From Streptococcus sp. (GTDB lineage Bacteria > Bacillota > Bacilli > Lactobacillales > Streptococcaceae), in the NCBI GenBank assembly GCA_030527925.1, contig JAUMZW010000014.1, positions 1 through 42,784 of the forward strand: 42,784 bases of DNA. The letters run 5' to 3'. Below, piece by piece: positions 25,130-33,157 of the stretch (position 1 is its first letter; the number at the start of each line of letters is the position of its first letter). The translations under genes were made by a program, and so were the position numbers. The notes under the pieces were generated by a model. That model was not told where the DNA came from. It ran no database searches and was given only the letters and a program-made list of their open reading frames with translations.

Positions 25130-26878
25130 TTATTCTTCAAATTGTGAATTATAGAGATCTGCATAGAATCCTTTTTGAGTCATTAATACATCATGATTAC
25201 CTTGCTCAATAATATTTCCATCTTTCATAACTAAAATCAAGTCGGCATTTCGAATTGTCGATAGACGATGGGCAATTACAAAAGATGTACGACCTTCCAT
25301 TAATTTATCCATTGCTTTTTGAATCAATTCTTCTGTTCTAGTATCTACAGATGATGTTGCTTCGTCTAAAATCAATAACGGAGCATTCTTTAATAAGGCT
25401 CTTGCAATTGTTAACAGTTGTTTTTGACCAACCGATAGCGTTACTGAGTCATCTAGAATAGTATCATATCCTTTTGGTAAGGTCATAATAAAATGGTGAA
25501 CACCAACTGCTTTTGTCGCTGCTAAGACTTGTTCCTGAGTTATTCCAGTTTGATTGTAGATAAGATTTTCAGTAATAGTCCCATCAAAGAGCCAAGTATC
25601 TTGTAATACCATGGAGAAGGCACTATGTACTTCTTCTCGACTCATGTTCTTAATATCAATATCATCAATAGTGATTGAACCACTATCAACTTCATAAAAT
25701 TTCATTAAAAGATTTACAATCGTTGTTTTCCCAGCACCTGTAGGTCCTACAATTGCAACTTTTTGTCCTTTTTTCGCAACTGCAGAGAAATCATGAATAA
25801 TCGTTTTGTCCTCAGTATATCCAAAGAACACCTTATCAAAGGTAATATTCCCTTCAATATGTGTAAGTTGTTGAGTTTTATGGCTTTCATCTTCCATTTC
25901 TTTTTCATTTAGAAATTCAAAAACTCTGCCCATTGCAGCATTTGCTGATTGGAGATTTGTTATACCTTGAGCAACTTGAGATAATGGATTAGAGAATATT
26001 CTAACATAAGTCATAAAAGCAACAATTGTACCCAATGTGATATCGCCATTTACTGCCATAGTAGCTCCGACAACACAGACCATGACATAACCAAAGTTTC
26101 CTACAAAAAACATTAATGGCATCATAATACCTGATAAAAACTGTGACTTCCACATACTTGAGTATAGTTTATGATTAAGTGTTTGGAAATTATCTTTTAC
26201 TTCAGAGATTGCATTGTAACTTGTCACAACATTGTGACCTGAGTAAATTTCTTCGGCATAACCACTAACGCTCGCAAGATTATTTTGTTGTGATTTAAAT
26301 AATGGTTGTGACTTTGCCATTATAATTCCTACAAATACAAATCCAAATAAAATCGAGCCAATTGAGGTTAACGATAATATAACATTTGTCTTAAACATCA
26401 TAAATACAACGCCAATTAACAAGATGACTGATGAAAAAACTGTACCTAAACTTTGATTTAAAGATTGAGCTGCAGTATCCACATCATTTGTGACACGAGA
26501 CAGTGTATCACCTTGAGAATGGCTATCAAAATAAGATAAGGGAAGTTGTGAAATTTTTGTTGTAATTGCTGTTCTCAACCTTTGTGAAAAACGTTGAATC
26601 ATAGTTGTAACTATAAAACCTTGTAAATAGGAAATAATAGCTGATGCCCCATATAATAATCCTAAAGTAAGTGATATTTTAGAGATGCTATCAATATCAA
26701 CTTTTCCTTTAATGCCTTCTGATATCTTGTCAGTAATTTCGCTTAATTTATCTGGACCAATTACAGTTACGACACTTGAAACAATTGCCCCAATAAATGA
26801 AAATAAAATTGGAAGTTTAAATCCTTCAATGTAAGGAGCAACTTGTTGAAATAGATTCTTTTTCATATTATTTCCCAT
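25130..26878 (-). CDS. ABC exporter half-transporter, second subunit
   Basis: A 582-residue half-transporter: six helices in the first 320 residues, then an ATPase with Walker A GPTGAGKTTIVN (about 378), signature LSVGQKQLLTIARAL (a Gly-to-Val variant of LSGGQ), Walker B LLILDEATSSVD and switch His in AHRLSTI. It probably pairs with the subunit encoded directly upstream as a heterodimeric multidrug or lipid exporter of the LmrCD/PatAB type. The start overlaps the end of that gene by 11 bases; AAGGAGG lies nine bases upstream. A second ATG four codons on is possible. MarR control is inferred from the operon head. Confidence 0.93.
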   Translation of the reverse strand: MGNNMKKNLFQQVAPYIEGFKLPILFSFIGAIVSSVVTVIGPDKLSEITDKISEGIKGKVDIDSISKISLTLGLLYGASAIISYLQGFIVTTMIQRFSQRLRTAITTKISQLPLSYFDSHSQGDTLSRVTNDVDTAAQSLNQSLGTVFSSVILLIGVVFMMFKTNVILSLTSIGSILFGFVFVGIIMAKSQPLFKSQQNNLASVSGYAEEIYSGHNVVTSYNAISEVKDNFQTLNHKLYSSMWKSQFLSGIMMPLMFFVGNFGYVMVCVVGATMAVNGDITLGTIVAFMTYVRIFSNPLSQVAQGITNLQSANAAMGRVFEFLNEKEMEDESHKTQQLTHIEGNITFDKVFFGYTEDKTIIHDFSAVAKKGQKVAIVGPTGAGKTTIVNLLMKFYEVDSGSITIDDIDIKNMSREEVHSAFSMVLQDTWLFDGTITENLIYNQTGITQEQVLAATKAVGVHHFIMTLPKGYDTILDDSVTLSVGQKQLLTIARALLKNAPLLILDEATSSVDTRTEELIQKAMDKLMEGRTSFVIAHRLSTIRNADLILVMKDGNIIEQGNHDVLMTQKGFYADLYNSQFEE

Positions 26879-28667
26879 TTTCTAATTCCTCCTTAGAGAG
26901 TTGTGAATAAGCAATTTCTTGATAAACAGAATTCGTCTTAAGCAGTTCATCATGTGTGCCATGTCCAACTACTTTCCCTTCATCTAAAACCAGAATTTGA
27001 TCTGCATCCATAATAGTTGAGATGCGTTGTGCAACAATAAGTTTAGTCATATTAGCTGTTCGTTTAGAAAGTTCTTTTCTTAAAATTTGATCTGTTTTAT
27101 AGTCTAATGCAGAAAACGAGTCATCAAATATAAGTATCTCTGGTTTTCTGGCTAGAGCTCTAGCAATAGCTAAACGTTGTCTTTGTCCACCAGAAAAATT
27201 TGTTCCAGATTGCGCTACATGTGAATTAAGTTTATCTTCTTTTAATTCAACAAAAGATTTCGATTGCGCTAAATCTAATGCTTCCCACATATCATCATCT
27301 GAAAGTGGTGATTCTGGACTTGATCCAAAAGATAAGTTTGAACGAATTGTTCCACTGTATAGAACAGCTTTTTGGGGGATATAACCAACTTTATTATTGA
27401 GGTCTTCATGACTATAATCTTTAACATTAATATCATCAATAGTAATAACTCCCTCAGTAGCATCATAAAATCTTGGAATAAGATTAACTAAGGTTGATTT
27501 GCCAGAACCAGTTGAACCAATAAAAGCAATAGTATCACCAGAATTAGCTTTAAAAGAAACATTTTCAATAACATTAGCTGAACTTGGACTATATCTAAAT
27601 GAAACATTTTTAAATTCAACTTCTCCTACTTTAGATGTTTCCTCTTGTGATATATTTTTAAAATGTACAGAGCTATCTAAATCCAAAACTTCATTCGTAC
27701 GTTTAGCAGAGACGATTGTACGTGGTAAAATCAAGAAGATTGCAATCATCAACATGAATCCCATAACAACCTGAATGGCATATGATGAAAAAACAATCAT
27801 ATCGCTAAATATTCCAACACGTTCTTTTAATGCCGAAGCTATTTTAAGCATATTAGTTGGAATTTCAACATTATTAATTAAAAACGCACCAATCCAATAA
27901 ATTGATAAAGGAAGAGCTGTAAAAATCAATGTCATAACTGGATTCATTAAAGCCATTACACGATTGACAAAAAGATTTAAATCAGTTAATTCTGTATTAG
28001 CCTGACTAAATTTATCTTCCTCGTAAGTATCTGCATTATAAGCTCTAACTACACGTAAACCCGTTAACATCTCTCTTGTCAAACCATTTAATTTATCAGT
28101 TAAGGTTTGTATAACTTGTTGTTTTGGAAAAGCCAAGATAAGGAGTGTTGCTAACATTATAACAACAACAATAACTGAAACAACAGTTGCTAATAACCAA
28201 TATCCACTTTTATTTGCGATTTTTGTAATTGCCCAAACTGCTTGAATAGGACCTTTAGTAACTACCTGTAAGCCCATCGTAAAAAACATTTGGATTTGTG
28301 TCATATCATTTGTTGTACGTGTTAATAAACTTGGGATACTGAATTGTTTAATTTCAGTTTGTGAATAGTCCATAACTTGATTGAAAATATCTTCTCTTAA
28401 TCTTGTTGTAAAACTTGCAGCAACACGAGATGCCAAAAATCCAGTTACAACTGCAGAGGCGAAGCTTAATAATGATAAGCCTATCATCTTTGAACCAGGA
28501 GACATAATATCTGCAGCTTCAGTCCCTTTTTTATTCAATAATTCAATAATATCACTCATATATGATGGAATTGTTAAATCCATCCATACCTGTGCACATA
28601 CAAAACCTACAGCAAGAATTATCATAATAATTTCTGTAGGATTTAACCGTTTTAATAGTTTAAACAT
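26868..28667 (-). CDS. ABC exporter half-transporter, first subunit
   Basis: A 599-residue half-transporter with six helices (first near 13-33), then an ATPase with Walker A GSTGSGKSTLVN (about 383), signature FSGGQRQRLAIARAL, Walker B ILIFDDSFSALD (the catalytic Glu after Walker B is Asp-Ser here, a sign of a degenerate site as in heterodimeric exporters) and switch position Gln in VAQRISTI instead of His. The partner has a proper Glu and His, so each dimer would hold one active and one degenerate site. Its ATG shares one base with the marR stop codon. The drug or lipid moved is unknown. Confidence 0.93.
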   Translation of the reverse strand: MFKLLKRLNPTEIIMIILAVGFVCAQVWMDLTIPSYMSDIIELLNKKGTEAADIMSPGSKMIGLSLLSFASAVVTGFLASRVAASFTTRLREDIFNQVMDYSQTEIKQFSIPSLLTRTTNDMTQIQMFFTMGLQVVTKGPIQAVWAITKIANKSGYWLLATVVSVIVVVIMLATLLILAFPKQQVIQTLTDKLNGLTREMLTGLRVVRAYNADTYEEDKFSQANTELTDLNLFVNRVMALMNPVMTLIFTALPLSIYWIGAFLINNVEIPTNMLKIASALKERVGIFSDMIVFSSYAIQVVMGFMLMIAIFLILPRTIVSAKRTNEVLDLDSSVHFKNISQEETSKVGEVEFKNVSFRYSPSSANVIENVSFKANSGDTIAFIGSTGSGKSTLVNLIPRFYDATEGVITIDDINVKDYSHEDLNNKVGYIPQKAVLYSGTIRSNLSFGSSPESPLSDDDMWEALDLAQSKSFVELKEDKLNSHVAQSGTNFSGGQRQRLAIARALARKPEILIFDDSFSALDYKTDQILRKELSKRTANMTKLIVAQRISTIMDADQILVLDEGKVVGHGTHDELLKTNSVYQEIAYSQLSKEELENGK

Positions 28668-29104
28668 TACTTTTCACCTTTTTCAATATTTTTTTGAAGT
28701 TTTTTAAATACTCTCAAAGAGGTTCTTAAATCTTTGACTTGAATATCCTTAAAAAGAATTTTATTCATCTCAATATGAAAATCTTCAATTTTTTTTGATT
28801 TTGCCAAACCTTCATTTGTTAAGATAACCTGCTTACATCTTTTATCTTTTACAGAGGGGACAACTTCTATAAAATGATTTTTTTCCATACGCTTAATAAG
28901 ATTACTTGCGACAGATTTTGAAATAGATAACTTATTTTCAATATCTTTAATATAAATCTCTTTATCTCTATTTTTCCAAAGATAAAAAACAGTCATTCCC
29001 TGAGGTCCACCTAGGTTCTCGACATCGTATTCTTTTGCAAGTTCTTTAATTTGAAACTCCAATTCAGTTACAAATCTTCGAATTTCACTTAGTGCATCAT
29101 GCAT
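28667..29104 (-). CDS. MarR family regulator of the exporter operon
   Basis: A 145-residue winged-helix regulator. The DNA-binding part includes IYIKDIENKLSISKSVASNLIKRMEKNHFIEVV (about 51-83), then the family wing signature PSVKDKRCKQVILTNEGLAKS. It is the first gene of the operon with the two exporter subunits and is almost certainly its repressor: two near-identical palindromes flank its promoter. It is divergent from ispE, whose promoter carries a half-site. Confidence 0.92.
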   Translation of the reverse strand: MHDALSEIRRFVTELEFQIKELAKEYDVENLGGPQGMTVFYLWKNRDKEIYIKDIENKLSISKSVASNLIKRMEKNHFIEVVPSVKDKRCKQVILTNEGLAKSKKIEDFHIEMNKILFKDIQVKDLRTSLRVFKKLQKNIEKGEK

Positions 29105-29122
29105 AAAATTACCTTTCTAAAT

Positions 29123-29188
29123 AGTTATCATGAGAACTATTATACACTCAAGAGAAAAGAAGTCAAGTAAAAAGTTATCATGAGAACT
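29123..29188 (-). promoter_or_regulatory. marR-exporter promoter with two operators
   Basis: The promoter on the minus strand is TTGACT (29166-29161), 16 bases, TATAAT (29144-29139). AGTTATCATGAGAACT, a palindrome with one mismatched pair, occurs at 29123-29138 over the transcription start and again at 29173-29188 upstream of the -35. Copies share an identical 18-mer (AGTTATCATGAGAACTAT) and are exactly 50 bp apart. Confidence 0.88.
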
Positions 29189-29231
29189 ATTTTATATATT
29201 CAGAAAATTTTTTCTTTTCACACTTTTTTGT

Positions 29232-29242
29232 TATAATAGTTC
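29232..29242 (+). promoter_or_regulatory. ispE -10 box with operator half-site
   Basis: TATAAT (29232-29237) with a poor -35. ATAGTTCT at 29235-29242 equals half of the MarR operator, overlapping the -10 and start site. Confidence 0.45.
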
Positions 29243-29267
29243 TAAATAAATTCAAGGGGAGAATACG

Positions 29268-30113
29268 ATGTCTATTATTGAAAAAGCACCAGCAAAAATC
29301 AATCTCGGATTAAGTATTATTGGTAAGTCACACCACACCTACCATGATTTAGAAATGGTTATGGTTAGTATCGATTTAAATGATTATATTACTGTAAAAG
29401 AAATTGATCAAGGTATCATCATTGATTCTAATTCAACAAAAGTCCCATTAAATAAAAAAAATGATATTTTCAAGGCTGCTCTCCTCATAAAAAATCATTT
29501 TAACATCAGTAAAGGAGTCCATATTTTTCTAGAAAAAAATATCCCTGTCTGTGCTGGTCTAGGTGGGGGTTCTTCAGATGCTGCTGCAACCATACGAGCC
29601 CTGAATCAATTATGGAATCTTAAAATGAGTAAGGAGCAAATGTACTCCTTTGGTTTTCAAATTGGAAGTGATGTCCCATTTTGTCTTGAATCAGATTGTT
29701 CCTATATAACTGGTCAGGGGGAACAAGTTGAACGCTTATCAAAGAAAGTTTCCTCATGGGTTGTACTGGTAAAACCTAGTTTTGGTGTTTCTACAAGGGA
29801 TATCTTCAAAGAAGTTGATTATACTACTATTAGAAAAATTGATATTCAATCCTTGAAACAAGCTATTCTTACAAATCAATATGATCAGCTACTTGCTACA
29901 ATGGGAAATTCTTTAGAAGACATCACAATTAAAAAATACCCCTTAATACAAAAAATCAAAGAGAAAATGCTACAATCTGGTGCAGATATAGCTTTAATGA
30001 CCGGTAGTGGGCCAACTGTTTTTGCACTTTGTCCTAATGAAAGCAGAGCAAATCGCGTTTTCAATAGTATGAGAGGATTTTGCAAAGAAGTTTATAAAGT
30101 TCGCATGTTATAA
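29268..30113 (+). CDS. ispE: 4-diphosphocytidyl-2-C-methyl-D-erythritol kinase
   Basis: GHMP-family kinase of the MEP isoprenoid pathway, phosphorylating CDP-methylerythritol. The N-terminal KAPAKINLGL and the ATP-binding PVCAGLGGGSSDAAATIRAL (about 92-111) are family hallmarks, and the C-terminal motif MTGSGPTVFAL is present. Length of 281 is normal. AAGGGGAGA precedes the ATG. Many streptococci make isoprenoids by the mevalonate route and keep ispE as an orphan, so whether a complete MEP pathway exists here cannot be told. It ends in a strong terminator. Confidence 0.93.
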   Translation: MSIIEKAPAKINLGLSIIGKSHHTYHDLEMVMVSIDLNDYITVKEIDQGIIIDSNSTKVPLNKKNDIFKAALLIKNHFNISKGVHIFLEKNIPVCAGLGGGSSDAAATIRALNQLWNLKMSKEQMYSFGFQIGSDVPFCLESDCSYITGQGEQVERLSKKVSSWVVLVKPSFGVSTRDIFKEVDYTTIRKIDIQSLKQAILTNQYDQLLATMGNSLEDITIKKYPLIQKIKEKMLQSGADIALMTGSGPTVFALCPNESRANRVFNSMRGFCKEVYKVRML

Positions 30114-30146
30114 AAAATCACTGTCCGATTTTCGGACAGTGATTTT
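30114..30146. terminator. Bidirectional terminator between ispE and nth
   Basis: AAAATCACTGTCCGA-TTT-TCGGACAGTGATTTT, perfect 15-bp arms with A and T runs on either side. Both convergent genes end at it. Confidence 0.92.
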
Positions 30147-30148
30147 AT

Positions 30149-30793
30149 CTATCGATTTTCTTTATAGTATCTACAATAAGTTTGTAAAGGACAAACTTCA
30201 CATTTAGGATTTTTTGCCAAGCAGTGATAACGCCCAAAAAAGATTAAACGATGGTGTGTTAAGACCCAATCTTTTTTGGGTATCAGACGCATTAAGTCTT
30301 CCTCAATCTCCTTGACGTCAGCATCGGGTGATGAAATATTCAATCTTTTAGCAACTCTTGAAACGTGGGTATCTACTGCGATAGAAGGAATATTATAAAC
30401 TTCTCCTAAAACAACATTTGCTGTTTTGCGTCCCACACCAGGTAAACTTTCTAATTCGTCGTGTGTTTTAGGAACTTGACCGTTAAATTTATCAAGAATA
30501 ATTTGTGCTGTTTTAATAATATTTTTAGCCTTATTTTTGTAGAGTCCAATATTTCTTATAATTAACTCCACATCTGCTAAATTTGCTGAGGCTAAATCTT
30601 CAATCTCAGGGTACCTAGCCCACAAAGCGGGTGTTATTTTATTTACTGCCTTATCTGTTGTTTGAGCTGATAAAACTACGGCTATCAAGAGTTGAAATGG
30701 TGTTTCCCAATGTAATTCACCTCTAGCATCAGGAAACATTTCTCCAATGATTGAAAGAATCTTTTTTAAAGTAACTTTCCCTACTTTTCTCAT
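30149..30793 (-). CDS. nth: Endonuclease III
   Basis: DNA glycosylase/AP lyase that removes oxidised pyrimidines. The helix-hairpin-helix LPGVGRKTANVVL holds the catalytic Lys, VDTHVSRVAKRL holds the catalytic Asp, and the C-terminal C-x6-C-x2-C-x5-C (from CLAKNPKCEVCP) binds the 4Fe-4S cluster. I chose ATG 30793 (214 residues), which shares a base with the dnaD stop and has GGAGAG upstream; an ATG four codons earlier (30805) is possible. It is the last gene of metA-dnaD-nth. Confidence 0.95.
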   Translation of the reverse strand: MRKVGKVTLKKILSIIGEMFPDARGELHWETPFQLLIAVVLSAQTTDKAVNKITPALWARYPEIEDLASANLADVELIIRNIGLYKNKAKNIIKTAQIILDKFNGQVPKTHDELESLPGVGRKTANVVLGEVYNIPSIAVDTHVSRVAKRLNISSPDADVKEIEEDLMRLIPKKDWVLTHHRLIFFGRYHCLAKNPKCEVCPLQTYCRYYKENR

Positions 30794-31482
30794 TAGTCTC
30801 TCCATAAATCCATAGCGTTTAAAAATTCATCAGAAATAGTAATTTGTTTATACTGTTTTTGTTCTCGACTAAGTTTTTGCTCCTCAACTTGTCTAACAGT
30901 CGTAAGCCCCTCACGTCGCCAATTTCTTAAAATGGCTGTAATATACTTCCAATTTGTTTTACCGTTAAAAACAGCCTCTCGTAAGGCTAATTTGATTAAG
31001 TCCACTGACACTTGATCTTCATTAACTAATTTCTGCAAATCCTCAAGTTCAAAAGGACTCATCAAACGACCTAATTCTCTTTCAAATTCTTCTACTAGTT
31101 CTTTAAATATATTGGGCTGAGTTTGATTTTCAGTAACTAGATTAACGCTTTCTTCATTAAAAGTATCTAAATTGTCCAATTTTTCAAATAAAGGTGAAAC
31201 ATCAAAATATAACTCAGTTTTACCATCAATTAAAATGGTTTTTATATCCAGTAAATGTTCATTTGTTAGATTACTAATGGAATCATTAGTTTCTGTCAAG
31301 GTTTTTCCAATTGCCTCCGCAATTTTACTTGGTGGTAAATCCTCAACATTAGTGGTTGCTTGAAGATAAAAAAATTGCCATACTAAAAAATCATCTGCAT
31401 TTTTAAATAATTTTTTAAAATTAAAAAGGAGAGCAGTTGGTAAAACCAAATGCCCAACTTTATAGTTCTCTTTATATTTCAT
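30793..31482 (-). CDS. dnaD: DnaD family replication initiation protein
   Basis: A 229-residue protein with the N-terminal winged-helix DDBH1 domain (about 15-100) and the C-terminal DnaB2 domain (about 128-200), with the YITAILRNWRREGL motif (about 175) that ends this fold. It acts in loading the replicative helicase at the origin. It follows metA by seven bases and overlaps nth, so expression is tied to both. Confidence 0.9.
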   Translation of the reverse strand: MKYKENYKVGHLVLPTALLFNFKKLFKNADDFLVWQFFYLQATTNVEDLPPSKIAEAIGKTLTETNDSISNLTNEHLLDIKTILIDGKTELYFDVSPLFEKLDNLDTFNEESVNLVTENQTQPNIFKELVEEFERELGRLMSPFELEDLQKLVNEDQVSVDLIKLALREAVFNGKTNWKYITAILRNWRREGLTTVRQVEEQKLSREQKQYKQITISDEFLNAMDLWRD

Positions 31483-31489
31483 ATATCCT

Positions 31490-32425
31490 CTATGAGTTAG
31501 GGTTACTAACTTCTAAATCTTTTAGGTGATATGGTGTTTCTTGATAAACGGCATAATTTAACCAATTACTAAAGAAAGTTGATGCTGGTAAATTCCAACA
31601 CATTTTAGGAGTACAAGTCATATCATTATTGGGATAATAATTATCAGGCAACTCAGGATCTTTTCCAGCTTCTAAATCACGTTGATACTCAAGATTTAAG
31701 GTCTCCCGGTCATACTCCAAATGTCCAAAACTATATACCTCTCTTAAATCCCTACTAGCTACAATCGAAACACCTACTTCTTCACCAGTAGAAATGATAT
31801 CTAAATGTTTAACTTTTGCGATTTCATTTTCTAGAACCTCAGTATGTCTAGAATGAGGAGCCAAAAAAGTATCATCGAAACCTCTTAATAATGGAGAATA
31901 AGATAAATTCACATTTTGAGAAAAAATACCTGATAATTTTTTTTCTTTTTGGACCTTATTAATACCATATCGATAATAAAGACCAGCTTGTGCTCCCCAA
32001 CATAAGTGTAGTGTTGAAAAAACATGTGTTTTTGCCCAATCAAAAATTTGGCATAATTCAGACCAGTAATCTACTTCTTCAAAATGGAGTGTCTCAACTG
32101 GTGCACCAGTAATGATTAAACCATCATAAAAATTTTTTTGAACATCTCTAAAAGTTTTATAAAATGTCTTAAGATGACTCGTTTGGATATTTTTACACTC
32201 ATGGCTCTCCATATAGAGAAAGGAAACATTCGTTTGAAGAGGTGTATTTGCAAGTAATCTAAGTAACTGTGTTTCAGTTGCCTCTTTGGTAGGCATCAAA
32301 TTTACAATCAAAACTTCGAGAGGTCTGATATCTTGTCGATCTGCTCTATTTTTATCCATGATAAAAACATTTTCAGTCCGTAAAATATCAAGTGCTGGTA
32401 ATTCTTTATCAAGTTTAATTGGCAT
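31490..32425 (-). CDS. metA: Homoserine O-acyltransferase MetA
   Basis: First committed enzyme of methionine synthesis, acylating homoserine. The class I glutamine-amidotransferase-like fold shows the nucleophile Cys in [12 protein letters not shown] (about 142) and the His and Glu of GHLEYD (about 235). Length of 311 is normal. The acyl donor (acetyl or succinyl) cannot be fixed by eye; acetyl is usual in Firmicutes. It has a good promoter of its own and a possible methionine-regulator box, and heads an operon with dnaD and nth. Confidence 0.95.
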   Translation of the reverse strand: MPIKLDKELPALDILRTENVFIMDKNRADRQDIRPLEVLIVNLMPTKEATETQLLRLLANTPLQTNVSFLYMESHECKNIQTSHLKTFYKTFRDVQKNFYDGLIITGAPVETLHFEEVDYWSELCQIFDWAKTHVFSTLHLCWGAQAGLYYRYGINKVQKEKKLSGIFSQNVNLSYSPLLRGFDDTFLAPHSRHTEVLENEIAKVKHLDIISTGEEVGVSIVASRDLREVYSFGHLEYDRETLNLEYQRDLEAGKDPELPDNYYPNNDMTCTPKMCWNLPASTFFSNWLNYAVYQETPYHLKDLEVSNPNS

Positions 32426-32465
32426 AAAAATATCTCCGTGTCTATAATCTCATCTATTTGATAAT

Positions 32466-32494
32466 ATTATAAAACACGAAGGTATTGTTATCAA
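32466..32494 (-). promoter_or_regulatory. metA promoter
   Basis: On the minus strand TTGATA (32494-32489), 17 bases, TATAAT (32471-32466). Start near 32459. The short leader shows no riboswitch or T-box. Confidence 0.75.
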
Positions 32495-32517
32495 TTATAT
32501 ATTTTTTTGATATTCTT

Positions 32518-32532
32518 ATATTTAATAACTAT
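32518..32532 (-). promoter_or_regulatory. Possible Met-box upstream of metA
   Basis: On the minus strand ATAGTTATTAAATAT; with one flanking base each side, 13 of 17 positions fit the TATAGTTTSAAACTATA box recalled for MtaR/MetR in streptococci. It is centred about 66 bases upstream of the predicted metA start, the usual place for a LysR-type activator. Confidence 0.4.
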
Positions 32533-32533
32533 A

Positions 32534-33046
32534 TCAGAAATGCATTAAAACTTTGTAGTCGTAATTACCAATAGCTTCACGACCTTTTAAGTCATCAAGT
32601 TCAATAAGAAAAGCACACCCAGCAACAACACCACCAAGTCGTTCAATTAATTCAATACTTGCTTTGACTGTTCCTCCAGTTGCTAGTAAATCGTCAACAA
32701 TTAGGACACGTTGACCTGACTTAATAGCATCTGCATGCATTGTTAAGGTATCAAGTCCATACTCTTTTTCGTATTCTGCTGAGATAACTTCACGTGGTAA
32801 TTTTCCTGGTTTGCGTACAGGAGCAAAACCAATTCCTAATTCAAAAGCTACAGGACATCCAACAATGAAACCCCTAGCCTCGGGTCCAACAATCATATCA
32901 ATTTTTTTATCAATAGCATATTGAACAATTTCACGTATAGCATAGCTATATGCGTTTCCATCAACCATAAGAGGACTAATGTCTCTAAAAGTGACCCCTT
33001 CTTGTGGATAATTTTCAATTGATGCAATATATTTTTTTAAGTCCAT
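32534..33046 (-). CDS. apt: Adenine phosphoribosyltransferase
   Basis: Converts adenine and PRPP to AMP in purine salvage. The PRPP-binding motif is [16 protein letters not shown] (about 122-137), the flexible loop and [10 protein letters not shown] segment are present, and the length of 170 is normal. It lies 111 bases after recJ, with an extended -10 promoter, and so is transcribed on its own or by read-through from recJ. Confidence 0.96.
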   Translation of the reverse strand: MDLKKYIASIENYPQEGVTFRDISPLMVDGNAYSYAIREIVQYAIDKKIDMIVGPEARGFIVGCPVAFELGIGFAPVRKPGKLPREVISAEYEKEYGLDTLTMHADAIKSGQRVLIVDDLLATGGTVKASIELIERLGGVVAGCAFLIELDDLKGREAIGNYDYKVLMHF

Positions 33047-33078
33047 TTATTCTTCTCTCTTTTAGAATTTTACTCTTT

Positions 33079-33107
33079 ATTATACCATTATTTTCAGAAG
33101 AGGTAAA
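33079..33107 (-). promoter_or_regulatory. apt promoter
   Basis: On the minus strand TTTACC (33107-33102), 17 bases including an extended TGG, TATAAT (33084-33079). Confidence 0.65.
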
Positions 33108-33157
33108 ATTAGAGTTAATCTCATTGAGTACTTTTACACTCTATAGAGTAATCAGAT

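Noticed and set aside
33138..33149. Palindrome ACTCTATAGAGT between recJ and apt as a terminator or operator
   Set aside because: No T tail, and no linked regulator; reported here only as noticed.
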